Shown here in pieces: positions 54,072 to 62,376 of a DNA stretch of 64,000 nt. Positions within the stretch are counted from its first letter, which is position 1; the number at the start of each line of letters is the position of its first letter. The stretch comes from Imperialibacter roseus. GTDB taxonomy: Bacteria > Bacteroidota > Bacteroidia > Cytophagales > Cyclobacteriaceae. Where the stretch lies: positions 2,828,417-2,892,416 of the forward strand of contig NZ_CP136051.1 in assembly GCF_032999765.1 (NCBI RefSeq), given 5' to 3'. The position numbers and the translations under genes are program-made. The notes below the pieces were generated by a model. It did no database searches, was not told the origin of the DNA, and saw nothing but the letters and a program-made list of their open reading frames with translations.

Positions 54072-55307
54072 TCATTGAGCTGACTTGCTGCTAATTGCTT
54101 TCGCAGCTACCCACCCCCCTGACCACGCATTCTGAAAATTAAAGCCACCGGTAATGCCATCAATATCAAGTACCTCGCCAGCGAAGTAGAGGCCGGGAAC
54201 GATTCTGCTCTCCATGGTAGTGGGGTTTACTTCATCCAGGCTCACACCTCCACAGGTAACAAATTCTTCTTTGAAAGTTGTTTTGCCATCCATATCGAAT
54301 GCGCAGCGTATCAGCATCTCGCACAGCCTGTTCTTATCTTTTTTGGATAAATCCAGCCAACGCCTTTCTGGCGCAATCCCGGCTCTTTCAACTATTTTTT
54401 CCCACAAGCGACCTGGCAAACCGTACATTGGGTTTCCAAAAACTACCTTTTTGGGGCTCTGCGCAGCATGTGATTCTATCTCACCCCGCAAGGCTTCTTC
54501 TTTCTTGTCGCCCAACCAGTTCACCAGAAACAGTGACTTATAGCCAATTTCCGCCAGATCCCTGGCGCCCCACGCTGAAAGGCGCAAAACAGCTGGGCCG
54601 CTGAAGCCCCAGTGCGTGATCAGCAGCGGGCCTGTTGCCGCCAGCCCACGGCCAGCCACCTTTACTTCCGCAGATGGCACCGCCACACCGGAAAGCTCTT
54701 TCAGCCCACCTTCCGGCACATTGAATGTAAAAAGAGACGGAACGGGCGGCACAATAGTGTGCCCGAGTGCCTTGACCCAGCTAAACCCATCTTCTTTGGG
54801 CTGCCCACCGATGGTGACCAATATTTTAACGGCCTCAAGCGTTGCGGTTTCACTTTTCACGAGGAAACTTCCCGAAGTCCTTTCCAATGCCTTTACAGCA
54901 AAATGAGGGATAAGCTCGACCTTATACTTTTCCGCCTCCTTCAACAAGCAATCAATAACTGTCTGCGACGAGTTGGTCACCGGAAACATTCGTCCGTCAG
55001 CTTCCACTTTCAATGGCACCCCTCTTTCTTCAAACCATTTCACTGTGTCCCGGGCATCGAACTGATCAAATACCTTTTTCAGGAATTTGCCACCTCTGGG
55101 GTAGTTCTTGACGAGCTGCGAGGCATACTGGCAGTCGTGAGTCACATTGCAGCGACCGCCGCCCGACACTTTTACCTTCCCGAGCCACTTACTGGTCTTT
55201 TCTACCACTGCGACATTCAAGCCGGGATTTTGTATGCAGGCATTCACCGCACCGAAAATCCCAGCTGCACCTCCTCCTACTACTACCAGATCGTACCTGA
55301 CTGCCAT
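54072..55307 (-). CDS. BaiN/RdsA-type NAD(P)/FAD-dependent oxidoreductase (HI0933 family)
   Basis: This flavoprotein of about 411 residues begins with the dinucleotide motif VVVGGGAAGIFGAV. Then comes KVKVSGGGRCNVTHDC, the family mark of HI0933-like proteins. A third conserved segment, GLYFAGEVLDIDGITGGFNFQNAWSGG, lies near the end. ATG 55307 is chosen; TTG 55313 is upstream. Substrates of this family are poorly known; the BaiN name comes from bile-acid work and does not show bile-acid chemistry here. Confidence 0.92.
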   Translation of the reverse strand: MAVRYDLVVVGGGAAGIFGAVNACIQNPGLNVAVVEKTSKWLGKVKVSGGGRCNVTHDCQYASQLVKNYPRGGKFLKKVFDQFDARDTVKWFEERGVPLKVEADGRMFPVTNSSQTVIDCLLKEAEKYKVELIPHFAVKALERTSGSFLVKSETATLEAVKILVTIGGQPKEDGFSWVKALGHTIVPPVPSLFTFNVPEGGLKELSGVAVPSAEVKVAGRGLAATGPLLITHWGFSGPAVLRLSAWGARDLAEIGYKSLFLVNWLGDKKEEALRGEIESHAAQSPKKVVFGNPMYGLPGRLWEKIVERAGIAPERRWLDLSKKDKNRLCEMLIRCAFDMDGKTTFKEEFVTCGGVSLDEVNPTTMESRIVPGLYFAGEVLDIDGITGGFNFQNAWSGGWVAAKAISSKSAQ

Positions 55308-55395
55308 TTGCAAATTTCCTTGTAAGAAGCCACGAAAATACGGGATTCATTCAAACAGATAAATTAGATTTGTCTTTAGAGATCAAAAAGAACCA

Positions 55396-56430
55396 ATGGC
55401 TAAGAAAAAAGTACCAGCAAAAAATAGAAGTACCCGTAAATCGTCTAAAGACTCAGGAAGCAATTCGGGGCTCATACTCGCAATTGTGATGATCCTGGTA
55501 ATAGGACTGGCATGGTATTTAAAAAATAATGATGGCCTGCCTGACTTTCTTCAGACAGGGCGCAAGCAGCAACAGACCGAAGAATCCCCTAAAAAGCCCT
55601 CCAAACCGGTTGAGAAAAAGGAGTCTGCCAAAAGGCAGTCAACTCAAAAGCCTGCAAAACGGGAGTCAAATGAGGAGAAGTCATCAGCCAACAAACCAGC
55701 TGAGGAAGCGGGAAAACCCACCGATTACAACCATTACTACTACACCACCTCCTTTGATTTCGCCTGGCCAGCTTACAGCCAGGACGACCTCATTGTAGAA
55801 CACGAAGGGTACACCCTTGCTTACGACGAGGATATCGAACAGCCCAAGTGGGTGGCGTACCGTCTGACGGCAGAAAACATTAGCAAAAATGTGGCTCAAC
55901 GAAAGGATAACTTTAGGCCGGACAAGGACGTGCGGACTGAGTCTGCAACCTTAGCAGACTATAAAGGGTCTGGGTATGACAGAGGGCATCTGGCGCCAGC
56001 CGCCGATTTTAGCTGGTCACAGTCTGCTATGGATGGCACCTTCTTTCTTAGCAACATGAGCCCTCAGGACCCTTCTTTCAATCGGGGAATTTGGAAACAG
56101 TTGGAGGAAAAGGTCAGGGGTTGGGGAATGAGAGACAAAGAGCTTTTTGTAGTGGTGGGCCCAATCGTAGAAGGTGGAGCCAAGAAAATAGGCAAGAACA
56201 AAGTGGCTGTTCCTCAAAAGTTTTACAAAATTGTTCTGGATATTTCTGAACCCGAGCTGAAGGCAATTGGTTTTGTGATGGAGAATAAGGCCTCAACCCT
56301 CGGAATAATGGAATATACAGTGACTATTGACTCCATCGAAAAGATCACGGGGCTGGATTTCTTCCCGATGATTCCTGATGATCTGGAAAGAAAGTTGGAG
56401 AGCACAATTAATAAAAACCTCTGGAAATGA
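55396..56430 (+). CDS. membrane-anchored DNA/RNA non-specific endonuclease (NucA family)
   Basis: In this 344-residue protein an N-terminal basic stretch and a membrane segment (about 25-43) are followed by a disordered linker rich in K, E, S and P (about 50-110) and the nuclease domain. The catalytic motif is DRGH (195-198) in YDRGHLAPAADF, followed by the metal-binding segment NMSPQDPSFNRGIWKQLE. The active domain is therefore probably outside the cytoplasm. It degrades nucleic acid, plausibly for nutrition or in the envelope; no immunity gene is evident. Its last four bases overlap the next gene (ATGA). Confidence 0.93.
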   Translation: MAKKKVPAKNRSTRKSSKDSGSNSGLILAIVMILVIGLAWYLKNNDGLPDFLQTGRKQQQTEESPKKPSKPVEKKESAKRQSTQKPAKRESNEEKSSANKPAEEAGKPTDYNHYYYTTSFDFAWPAYSQDDLIVEHEGYTLAYDEDIEQPKWVAYRLTAENISKNVAQRKDNFRPDKDVRTESATLADYKGSGYDRGHLAPAADFSWSQSAMDGTFFLSNMSPQDPSFNRGIWKQLEEKVRGWGMRDKELFVVVGPIVEGGAKKIGKNKVAVPQKFYKIVLDISEPELKAIGFVMENKASTLGIMEYTVTIDSIEKITGLDFFPMIPDDLERKLESTINKNLWK

Positions 56431-57140
56431 GAAGTTGGACAATGAAAAGCGTGGTATTCTGCCTATTGATCATCTCATCGTATAGTGGATGGGCTCAAAC
56501 TAGTCAGGGCCGTGCCAAAGCATTGCTCGAAGAGGCCAAGGGTTATATGGCCAAAGAAGATTATCGGGCTGCTGACAAAAAGTTTCGCCAGATTCTCTCT
56601 CTCAACGAAGTAGTGCCCACTGAGGCGTTGTACTTTTTCGCTTTCACGTTAGAAAAAAACCACCAACTTCAAAGCAGCCGCAATTTCCTTAATAAGTACA
56701 CAGACCTTACCGGAAAGTCTGGTGAGTATTTCAATGAAGCCAAAATGCTGCAAAACAGGCTTGATGTGCTGGCAAGGGAGATTGAAGCCTGTGAATATTG
56801 TGACAATGATGGATTCAGACTGATCACCTGCAGCCAGTGCGATGGTTCGGGGCACATCGATGACAAGTGCCCGCTATGTCACGGTTTTGGAGAGATCACC
56901 TGCCACAAATGCCTGGGTGAAGGCGTTCAAATTTCCAAAAATCAGTTTGGAGATAATGTTTATAAAACGTGCGATGTCTGTGCAGGCAAAGGCAAAGAAA
57001 CCTGTACCCAATGCCATGGTGAAAAGCATGTGGTGCAGGACTGCCCTCGTTGCAACGGGCTGGGAAGGAGTGGATCGGACTTGCTTTGTAACCACAAAGA
57101 ACACTTCATAATCCCTTCAATGACTCAAATCAAAAACTAA
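56427..57140 (+). CDS. secreted TPR protein with DnaJ-type zinc-finger motifs
   Basis: The 237-residue protein has a signal peptide (end near GWAQ), one or two TPR-like helices (about 25-110), and then seven CxxC motifs from residue about 128 on (CEYC, CSQC, CPLC, CHKC, CDVC, CTQC and CPRC), most followed by G-x-G as in DnaJ zinc fingers. No J-domain. It is translationally coupled to the anchored nuclease, so both may act in the periplasm or outside. The start could also be at 56442. The role is unknown. Confidence 0.8.
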   Translation: MRSWTMKSVVFCLLIISSYSGWAQTSQGRAKALLEEAKGYMAKEDYRAADKKFRQILSLNEVVPTEALYFFAFTLEKNHQLQSSRNFLNKYTDLTGKSGEYFNEAKMLQNRLDVLAREIEACEYCDNDGFRLITCSQCDGSGHIDDKCPLCHGFGEITCHKCLGEGVQISKNQFGDNVYKTCDVCAGKGKETCTQCHGEKHVVQDCPRCNGLGRSGSDLLCNHKEHFIIPSMTQIKN

Positions 57141-57147
57141 AGGTTTC

Positions 57148-57753
57148 TTACTTGCAATACTGAGAAAGTGCCTCGTCTGCATCTTTCACGCCCAGTGACT
57201 TTGCCGTTTTAAAATCGTTACAGGCATTGCTCCCCTGCTTGAGGTTGATTTTCAAAGCCCCCCTGTACAAGTAGGCCTCTCCAAGGTCATTGTTAAGGCT
57301 AATGGCATTGTTGTAACCTCCCATCGCCTCCTTCATCATGCCCTGGAGGTGATAGCTCCGCCCTAAAAGAAAATAAGCCTGTGAATTGGAGCCGTCAATT
57401 TCAACAGCTTTTCCAAAATTAAAGGCGGCATTGTCATACTGCCCGTCTCTGTAATAGTATTGCCCTATGCTCAGGAGGGCTGCCACATTTTTGCCGTCAA
57501 GCTCAAGGGCTTTTCTAAAGGCCTCCAGCGCCTTATCATACTGCCCCAGCTCCTCATACGATCGCCCCTTGTTGTATACCGATTTTACGTGCGTTGGATT
57601 GAGTGACAAATACTGGTCATAGGCCTCAATGGCTTCCTTGTATTGTCCTTTTTCAAAAAGCAGGTCTCCCTTCACCACAGCTTCGTCTTTGCACGAAACC
57701 AGAAACACCATGACTACTAAAAATCCCTTCAGGAAATTTCTATTCAAACTCAT
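57148..57753 (-). CDS. TPR lipoprotein
   Basis: The 201-residue protein has a lipoprotein signal peptide (FLVSC) and five or so TPR units, for example YKEAIEAYDQYLSLNP, YDKALEAFRKALELDGKN and AFNFGKAVEIDGSN. It resembles NlpI-like or general outer-membrane TPR lipoproteins but cannot be named. It is convergent to the zinc-finger gene with seven bases between. Confidence 0.85.
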   Translation of the reverse strand: MSLNRNFLKGFLVVMVFLVSCKDEAVVKGDLLFEKGQYKEAIEAYDQYLSLNPTHVKSVYNKGRSYEELGQYDKALEAFRKALELDGKNVAALLSIGQYYYRDGQYDNAAFNFGKAVEIDGSNSQAYFLLGRSYHLQGMMKEAMGGYNNAISLNNDLGEAYLYRGALKINLKQGSNACNDFKTAKSLGVKDADEALSQYCK

Positions 57754-57847
57754 CTGACAACTTTGAGATAATAAAATTGGCTACACCCTTCCAAAATGAA
57801 GGTGCAAATAAAGTGAAAATAATTAAGTAGGCAGAATTGATTGTATG

Positions 57848-58660
57848 TTACACAGCAACGTCGTTCTCACGCAAAGCGCTATTCAGCGACGTCTTTTTAT
57901 CTGTGCTTTCTTTTCTCTTTCCTATAATCAACGCACAGGGCACCTGAAACGTGCCGGCTGGGAACTTCTTGGGAATTGTTCCTGGTATTACTACCGAACG
58001 CTCAGGTACATACCCTTTATACTCCACTGGCTCACTACCAGAAACGTCAATGATTTTGGAGCTTCCGGTCAGCACCACGTTGGCACCAAGCACAGCCTCT
58101 TTGCCAATCCTGATACCCTCTACGATGATGCACCGTGAACCAATAAATGCATTGTCCTCCACGATAACAGGAGCTGCCTGAACGGGCTCCAGCACACCGC
58201 CAATTCCGACTCCTCCACTCAGGTGAACGTTCTTCCCGATCTGCGCACAGCTCCCCACCGTTGCCCACGTGTCAACCATGGTGCCCTCGTCTACATAGGC
58301 ACCAATGTTCACATAGCTTGGCATCATCACCACGCCTGCGCTCAAGTAAGAACCGTAGCGAGCCACGGCATTTGGCACCACCCTCACACCCAATTTATCG
58401 TAGCCAGTCTTTAGCTTAATCTTGTCGTGATACGAGAACGGTCCTACCTCAATGGCCTGCATTTTCATCAGAGGAAAATAGAGAATTACTGCCTTCTTGA
58501 TCCACTCATTCACGACCCACTCATCTCCTACTTTTTCAGCCACACGACGGATCCCTTTGTCAAGATCGTCGACAATTGTTTTGATGGCAATTGCCGTTTC
58601 CTTGTCTTGCAAAGTTGCCCGGTCGTCCCACGCATTCTCTATTAATTCTCTTAATTCCAT
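57848..58660 (-). CDS. dapD: 2,3,4,5-tetrahydropyridine-2,6-dicarboxylate N-succinyltransferase
   Basis: DapD catalyses the succinylation step in lysine and diaminopimelate synthesis. It has 270 residues. An N-terminal helical part is followed by a left-handed beta-helix of hexapeptide repeats (GSYLSAGVVMMPSYVNIGAYVDEGTMVDTWATVGSCAQIGKNVHLSGG). The end includes SGSEPVEYKGYVPERSVVIPG. This means peptidoglycan DAP is made by the succinylase branch. Confidence 0.96.
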   Translation of the reverse strand: MELRELIENAWDDRATLQDKETAIAIKTIVDDLDKGIRRVAEKVGDEWVVNEWIKKAVILYFPLMKMQAIEVGPFSYHDKIKLKTGYDKLGVRVVPNAVARYGSYLSAGVVMMPSYVNIGAYVDEGTMVDTWATVGSCAQIGKNVHLSGGVGIGGVLEPVQAAPVIVEDNAFIGSRCIIVEGIRIGKEAVLGANVVLTGSSKIIDVSGSEPVEYKGYVPERSVVIPGTIPKKFPAGTFQVPCALIIGKRKESTDKKTSLNSALRENDVAV

Positions 58661-58717
58661 TCAGTAGAAATTCTATTAAATTATCTTCGGCCGAAGGAAT
58701 CGGATTTCCTTAGCGCC

Positions 58718-59833
58718 ATGTTAAAAAAACAAATTGTGATTGGTTCGGTATTGAAACCTGTGGATGACATACGTCACTATCACAAGCTTGCCCTATCAAT
58801 GACGAAAACAAATAAATATGGTTTTAATATCATAGGATTCAATTCGAAAAATCACTCCACCCACCCCGATATTATATTTATCCCTCTCTTTCACTTTAAA
58901 AGAATCTCGTTAGGGAGACTATTCGCCCCTCTCAGATTTCTCTTGAAATTGATTAAACTAAAACCTGAAGCAATAATAGTTAATACACCTGAATTACTGC
59001 CTGTTAGTATTCTATACCAAATAATATTTGGTACCCGGATTGTGTATGATATTCAGGAAAACTATCATCTGAACATCAAATACCTTTCTCCTCTTCCCTC
59101 CTTTCTAAAACCTCTTGCAGCCGCATGGGTCAGAGGGGTTGAAACAATGAGCGCTCCATTTGTCAGGCATTTCATTCTGGCAGAAAACAGCTACACTTCG
59201 CTACCCTTTATTGGTAGCCGGTGGACTGTGCTACAAAACAAAGCGCTGCCCCTGCCTGCCCCTGCCACCGGAAAGGGAGACCTCAACGCCCCGGTATTTC
59301 TTGTGTCGGGCACGCTATCTCTCACCTACGGCATTCGGGAAGCCATCGACGCTTTTCTGAAAATTCACGAAACTATTCCCGGCAGCCAGCTCCACCTGTG
59401 TGGTAAGGTGCCGGATAAAAAGTCGCTGCAATACGTCGGTGAAACGATAGACAATCACCCTTCCATCAAGCTAACAGGAGGAGCCGGCGGAGTGCCTTAT
59501 GAGACCATACAATCTGCCATTGCTCAAGCCGACTTTGGGCTTGTCTTTTATCCTGAAAACCCAGCCATCAACGAGTGTTTTCCTACCAGGATTTGGGAGT
59601 ACATGTCCTATCGGCTGCCGATGATTATTCAGGAAGAAAGGATGTGGACCAACTACTGTCTGGAAAAAAAAGCAGCTGTTATTTTTAAATCCGGGCAAGC
59701 TTCGACTGGCGATTTTTTATCCATACTTGATAGCACCTTCTATCCTGCCACTATCGACTACAGCGACATCTACTGGACAGCTGAGGAACACAAGCTTACC
59801 GAGTTGGTTAACACGCTTACGTTGGATCGGTAA
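58718..59833 (+). CDS. glycosyltransferase, GT-B fold (GT4-like)
   Basis: In the 371-residue protein the N-terminal half is Rossmann-like (LSMTKTNKYGFNIIGFNSK and YDIQENYHLN). The C-terminal half has VFLVSGTLSLTYGIREAIDAF and the donor-binding segment FPTRIWEYMSYRLPMI with a glutamate. This is a GT4-type arrangement. No signal peptide. The first third has much lower GC than the rest, and the protein is encoded alone. It probably acts in envelope polysaccharide or glycolipid synthesis; donor and acceptor unknown. Confidence 0.82.
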   Translation: MLKKQIVIGSVLKPVDDIRHYHKLALSMTKTNKYGFNIIGFNSKNHSTHPDIIFIPLFHFKRISLGRLFAPLRFLLKLIKLKPEAIIVNTPELLPVSILYQIIFGTRIVYDIQENYHLNIKYLSPLPSFLKPLAAAWVRGVETMSAPFVRHFILAENSYTSLPFIGSRWTVLQNKALPLPAPATGKGDLNAPVFLVSGTLSLTYGIREAIDAFLKIHETIPGSQLHLCGKVPDKKSLQYVGETIDNHPSIKLTGGAGGVPYETIQSAIAQADFGLVFYPENPAINECFPTRIWEYMSYRLPMIIQEERMWTNYCLEKKAAVIFKSGQASTGDFLSILDSTFYPATIDYSDIYWTAEEHKLTELVNTLTLDR

Positions 59834-59910
59834 CCACATGTTCAGACCTCTTTGACCAAGGCGTGAACGTCTCTTCCTGTTTTTGCGTTACGATATCGGT
59901 TGAAAAATAT

Positions 59911-59928
59911 TTTTAGATAACTCTAAAA
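59911..59928. promoter_or_regulatory. palindromic operator, MntR/DtxR-type candidate
   Basis: TTTTAGA (59911-59917), TAAC, TCTAAAA (59922-59928) is a perfect 7-bp inverted repeat. It resembles DtxR/MntR boxes such as TTAG-n-TA-n-CTAA. It covers the -33 to spacer region of the promoter for the repressor gene. Confidence 0.65.
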
Positions 59929-59934
59929 TATTTT

Positions 59935-59942
59935 TACCTTTG
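59935..59942 (+). promoter_or_regulatory. -7 promoter element of the metal-uptake operon
   Basis: TACCTTTG matches TAnnTTTG exactly, 18 bases before the ATG at 59960. Seven bases separate it from the palindromic operator. Confidence 0.6.
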
Positions 59943-59959
59943 GATAAAAATAATTTGTA

Positions 59960-60616
59960 ATGCTAAGCTTTGCCGAAGAAAACTACCTGAAAGCCATATT
60001 TCATTTGTCTGACAGCGGTGCTACTGAGGTGTCTACCAATGCTATTTCTGACCACATGAGCACGAAGCCTGCGTCGGTCAGCGACATGATCAGGAAGCTG
60101 GACGAAAAAGGGATGGTGACTTACAAAAAGTACTATGGGGTCAATATTTCCAAGAAAGGAAAAATGATGGCTTTGCAAGTCATTCGCAAGCACCGGCTTT
60201 GGGAAGTGTTTCTGGTTGATAAATTAAAATTCAATTGGGACGAAGTGCATGAAGTGGCCGAACAGCTGGAGCATATCAGGTCGGGGCTCCTTATCCAGCG
60301 CCTGGATGAGTTCCTCGATTACCCCAAAGTAGACCCTCATGGAGATCCTATTCCTGACGAAAACGGTGAGATGGCGGTTGCAAAAAAAACACCTCTGGAC
60401 AAGGTTGAGGTGGGAGTCAAAGGGAAAATTGTAGCGGTTAATGACGAAGGCTCGTCCTTTTTACAATACCTCGATAAAATCGGTATCTACCTTGGTGCCA
60501 GACTGGAGGTAACCGGGCGGGTCGACTTTGATGGTTCCATGGAGATACTGATAGATAACAAACAAAAGGTGTTCATATCCAGAGAAGTGTCTCAAAACAT
60601 TTTGATTACAGATTAA
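59960..60616 (+). CDS. mntR: MntR/DtxR-family metal-dependent transcriptional repressor
   Basis: The 218-residue protein has an N-terminal winged helix (about 1-70), a dimerisation and metal-binding domain with HRLWE (78-82) and VHEVAEQLEH (96-105), and a C-terminal FeoA/SH3-like domain (about 150-215). A glutamate (Glu101) replaces the DtxR Cys102, which is the manganese-type pattern. It probably represses this operon when Mn (or Fe) is replete, through the palindrome upstream. It is followed after two bases by the binding-protein gene. Confidence 0.92.
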   Translation: MLSFAEENYLKAIFHLSDSGATEVSTNAISDHMSTKPASVSDMIRKLDEKGMVTYKKYYGVNISKKGKMMALQVIRKHRLWEVFLVDKLKFNWDEVHEVAEQLEHIRSGLLIQRLDEFLDYPKVDPHGDPIPDENGEMAVAKKTPLDKVEVGVKGKIVAVNDEGSSFLQYLDKIGIYLGARLEVTGRVDFDGSMEILIDNKQKVFISREVSQNILITD

Positions 60617-60618
60617 AT

Positions 60619-61551
60619 ATGAAAAAATTGATATTGAGAATAACCCTGTCAGTTGCAATCATCAACATACTGTTCTTTGGCTGCACCCAAACCAGCCAAA
60701 AAAGGCAGAAAGATGCGAAGCTCAAAGTGCTGGCGACTACGGGAATGATTTACGATGCCGTACTGAATATCGCAAAAGACTCCGTTGAAGCGGATGCCCT
60801 AATGGGGCCCGGCGTTGATCCTCACCTTTACAAAGCCACCCAGGGAGACCTCCAGCGACTATCAGCGGCCAACGTTGTTTTTTATAACGGCCTTCACCTT
60901 GAAGGCAAAATGGGTGAAGTGCTGGAGAAGCTGGGGCGGCTGAAGCCGGTTGTGGCTGTATCAGAAGAAATACCAAAGGAAAGGCTTAGGGACACGCCTG
61001 TTTTCGCAGGAAACTATGACCCTCATATTTGGTTCAATGTTGACCTGTGGAAAAACGCCGTGCTGGAAGTTGGCAAGACGCTGAAAGAAAAAGACCCGGA
61101 CAACGCCGCTTACTACCAGAAAAATATGGACGTTTATCTGCATAAGCTTGATTCGCTTCATAGTTGGGTAAAGACAGAAATAGCCACCATTCCCGAAACC
61201 CAGAGGATTCTGGTTACTGCACATGATGCATTCGGCTACTTTGGCGATGCTTACAATATTGAAGTAAATGGGCTTCAGGGTATCTCCACACAATCAGAAT
61301 TTGGCCTCAAAGACGTAGCCGACCTGGTGAACCTTATTGTTGACAGAAACGTCAAAGCTGTTTTTGTTGAGACTTCGGTATCTGAAAGAGCCATTAATGC
61401 GGTGGTAGACGGCTGCAGGCAGCGTGGACATAATGTAGTGATTGGTGGCAAGCTCTATTCCGACGCAATGGGCGAATTTGGCACACAAGACGGCACCTAT
61501 ATAGGTATGGTGACGGCGAATGTAAACACAATAGTATCCTCGTTAAAATAA
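60619..61551 (+). CDS. metal ABC transporter substrate-binding lipoprotein (TroA/ZnuA-like)
   Basis: The 310-residue lipoprotein has lipobox FFGC (Cys22). Metal ligands align with TroA: His69 in DPHLY, His136 in DPHIW, His202 in AHDAFGYF and Asp282 in LYSDAMG. Three His and one Asp are the TroA/ZnuA-type set; PsaA-type Mn proteins have a Glu as third ligand. The His-rich loop of ZnuA is absent. So the metal is Mn, Zn or Fe, with Mn favoured by the repressor type. It ends nine bases before the ATPase. Confidence 0.93.
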   Translation: MKKLILRITLSVAIINILFFGCTQTSQKRQKDAKLKVLATTGMIYDAVLNIAKDSVEADALMGPGVDPHLYKATQGDLQRLSAANVVFYNGLHLEGKMGEVLEKLGRLKPVVAVSEEIPKERLRDTPVFAGNYDPHIWFNVDLWKNAVLEVGKTLKEKDPDNAAYYQKNMDVYLHKLDSLHSWVKTEIATIPETQRILVTAHDAFGYFGDAYNIEVNGLQGISTQSEFGLKDVADLVNLIVDRNVKAVFVETSVSERAINAVVDGCRQRGHNVVIGGKLYSDAMGEFGTQDGTYIGMVTANVNTIVSSLK

Positions 61552-61560
61552 TCTGGTAAG

Positions 61561-62355
61561 ATGAACATACATGCAGAAGATCCGATCATCGAAGTTCACG
61601 ACCTCACGGTCAGCTACAGTCAAAAGCCGGTGCTGTGGGGAATTGACCTCTCTCTTCCCAAAGGCAGCCTGGTAGGCATAGTGGGGCCTAACGGTGCCGG
61701 TAAGTCGACCCTTATCAAGGCCATTATGGATCTCGTGCCGCTTAGCAGCGGTTATGTGAAGCTGTTTGACACACAGCTTGACAACGTGAGGGAAAAGATC
61801 AGCTACGTGCCCCAGCGGGAGTCGGTCGACTGGGACTTTCCAGCGTCGGTTCATGATGTGGTGATGATGGGCCGTTACGGAAAGCTGGGGCTTTTCAAAA
61901 GGCCACGGCAAGCCGACAGAGAGGTGGTGCAGGAGAGCATGCGTTTGGTAGGCATGGAGGCTTTCAAAAACAGGCAGATTTCACAGCTGTCGGGTGGACA
62001 ACAGCAGCGGGTGTTTCTGGCCCGGGCGCTGGCGCAGCAGGCAGAGGTCTATTTTATGGATGAGCCATTTGCCGGCGTAGATGCGGCCACTGAAAAAGCA
62101 ATTGTAGAGCTGCTGAGGAGAATGTCGAAAGAAGGTAAAACGGTAGTCGTGGTGCACCACGACTTGCAGTCCGTAGCCAAGTATTTCGACTGGCTCATTT
62201 TGCTGAACATGCGACTGGTGGCTTCCGGGCCAACGGTCGATGTGTTTAAAGAAGAGCTTTTGCAGGAAGCGTATGGAGGCAAGCTCACCATTCTGTCGGA
62301 AGTGGGAGACTTGCTTACTAAAGGGCGCTTCCCCAGCAGAGAGAAAACAGTGTAG
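61561..62355 (+). CDS. metal ABC transporter ATPase
   Basis: The 264-residue ATPase has Walker A GPNGAGKST (42-50), the signature LSGGQQQR, Walker B VYFMDEPFAGVD, and a conserved histidine in VVVHHDL. It belongs to the ZnuC/TroB group. It energises metal import by the two permeases downstream. Gap to the permease 21 bases. Confidence 0.95.
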   Translation: MNIHAEDPIIEVHDLTVSYSQKPVLWGIDLSLPKGSLVGIVGPNGAGKSTLIKAIMDLVPLSSGYVKLFDTQLDNVREKISYVPQRESVDWDFPASVHDVVMMGRYGKLGLFKRPRQADREVVQESMRLVGMEAFKNRQISQLSGGQQQRVFLARALAQQAEVYFMDEPFAGVDAATEKAIVELLRRMSKEGKTVVVVHHDLQSVAKYFDWLILLNMRLVASGPTVDVFKEELLQEAYGGKLTILSEVGDLLTKGRFPSREKTV

Positions 62356-62376
62356 GCAAACCAGGCGACCCTTATT

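Noticed and set aside
54612-55325. 237-residue plus-strand frame
   Set aside because: Antisense shadow of the BaiN-like flavoprotein gene; its bases are explained by the flavoprotein's conserved motifs.
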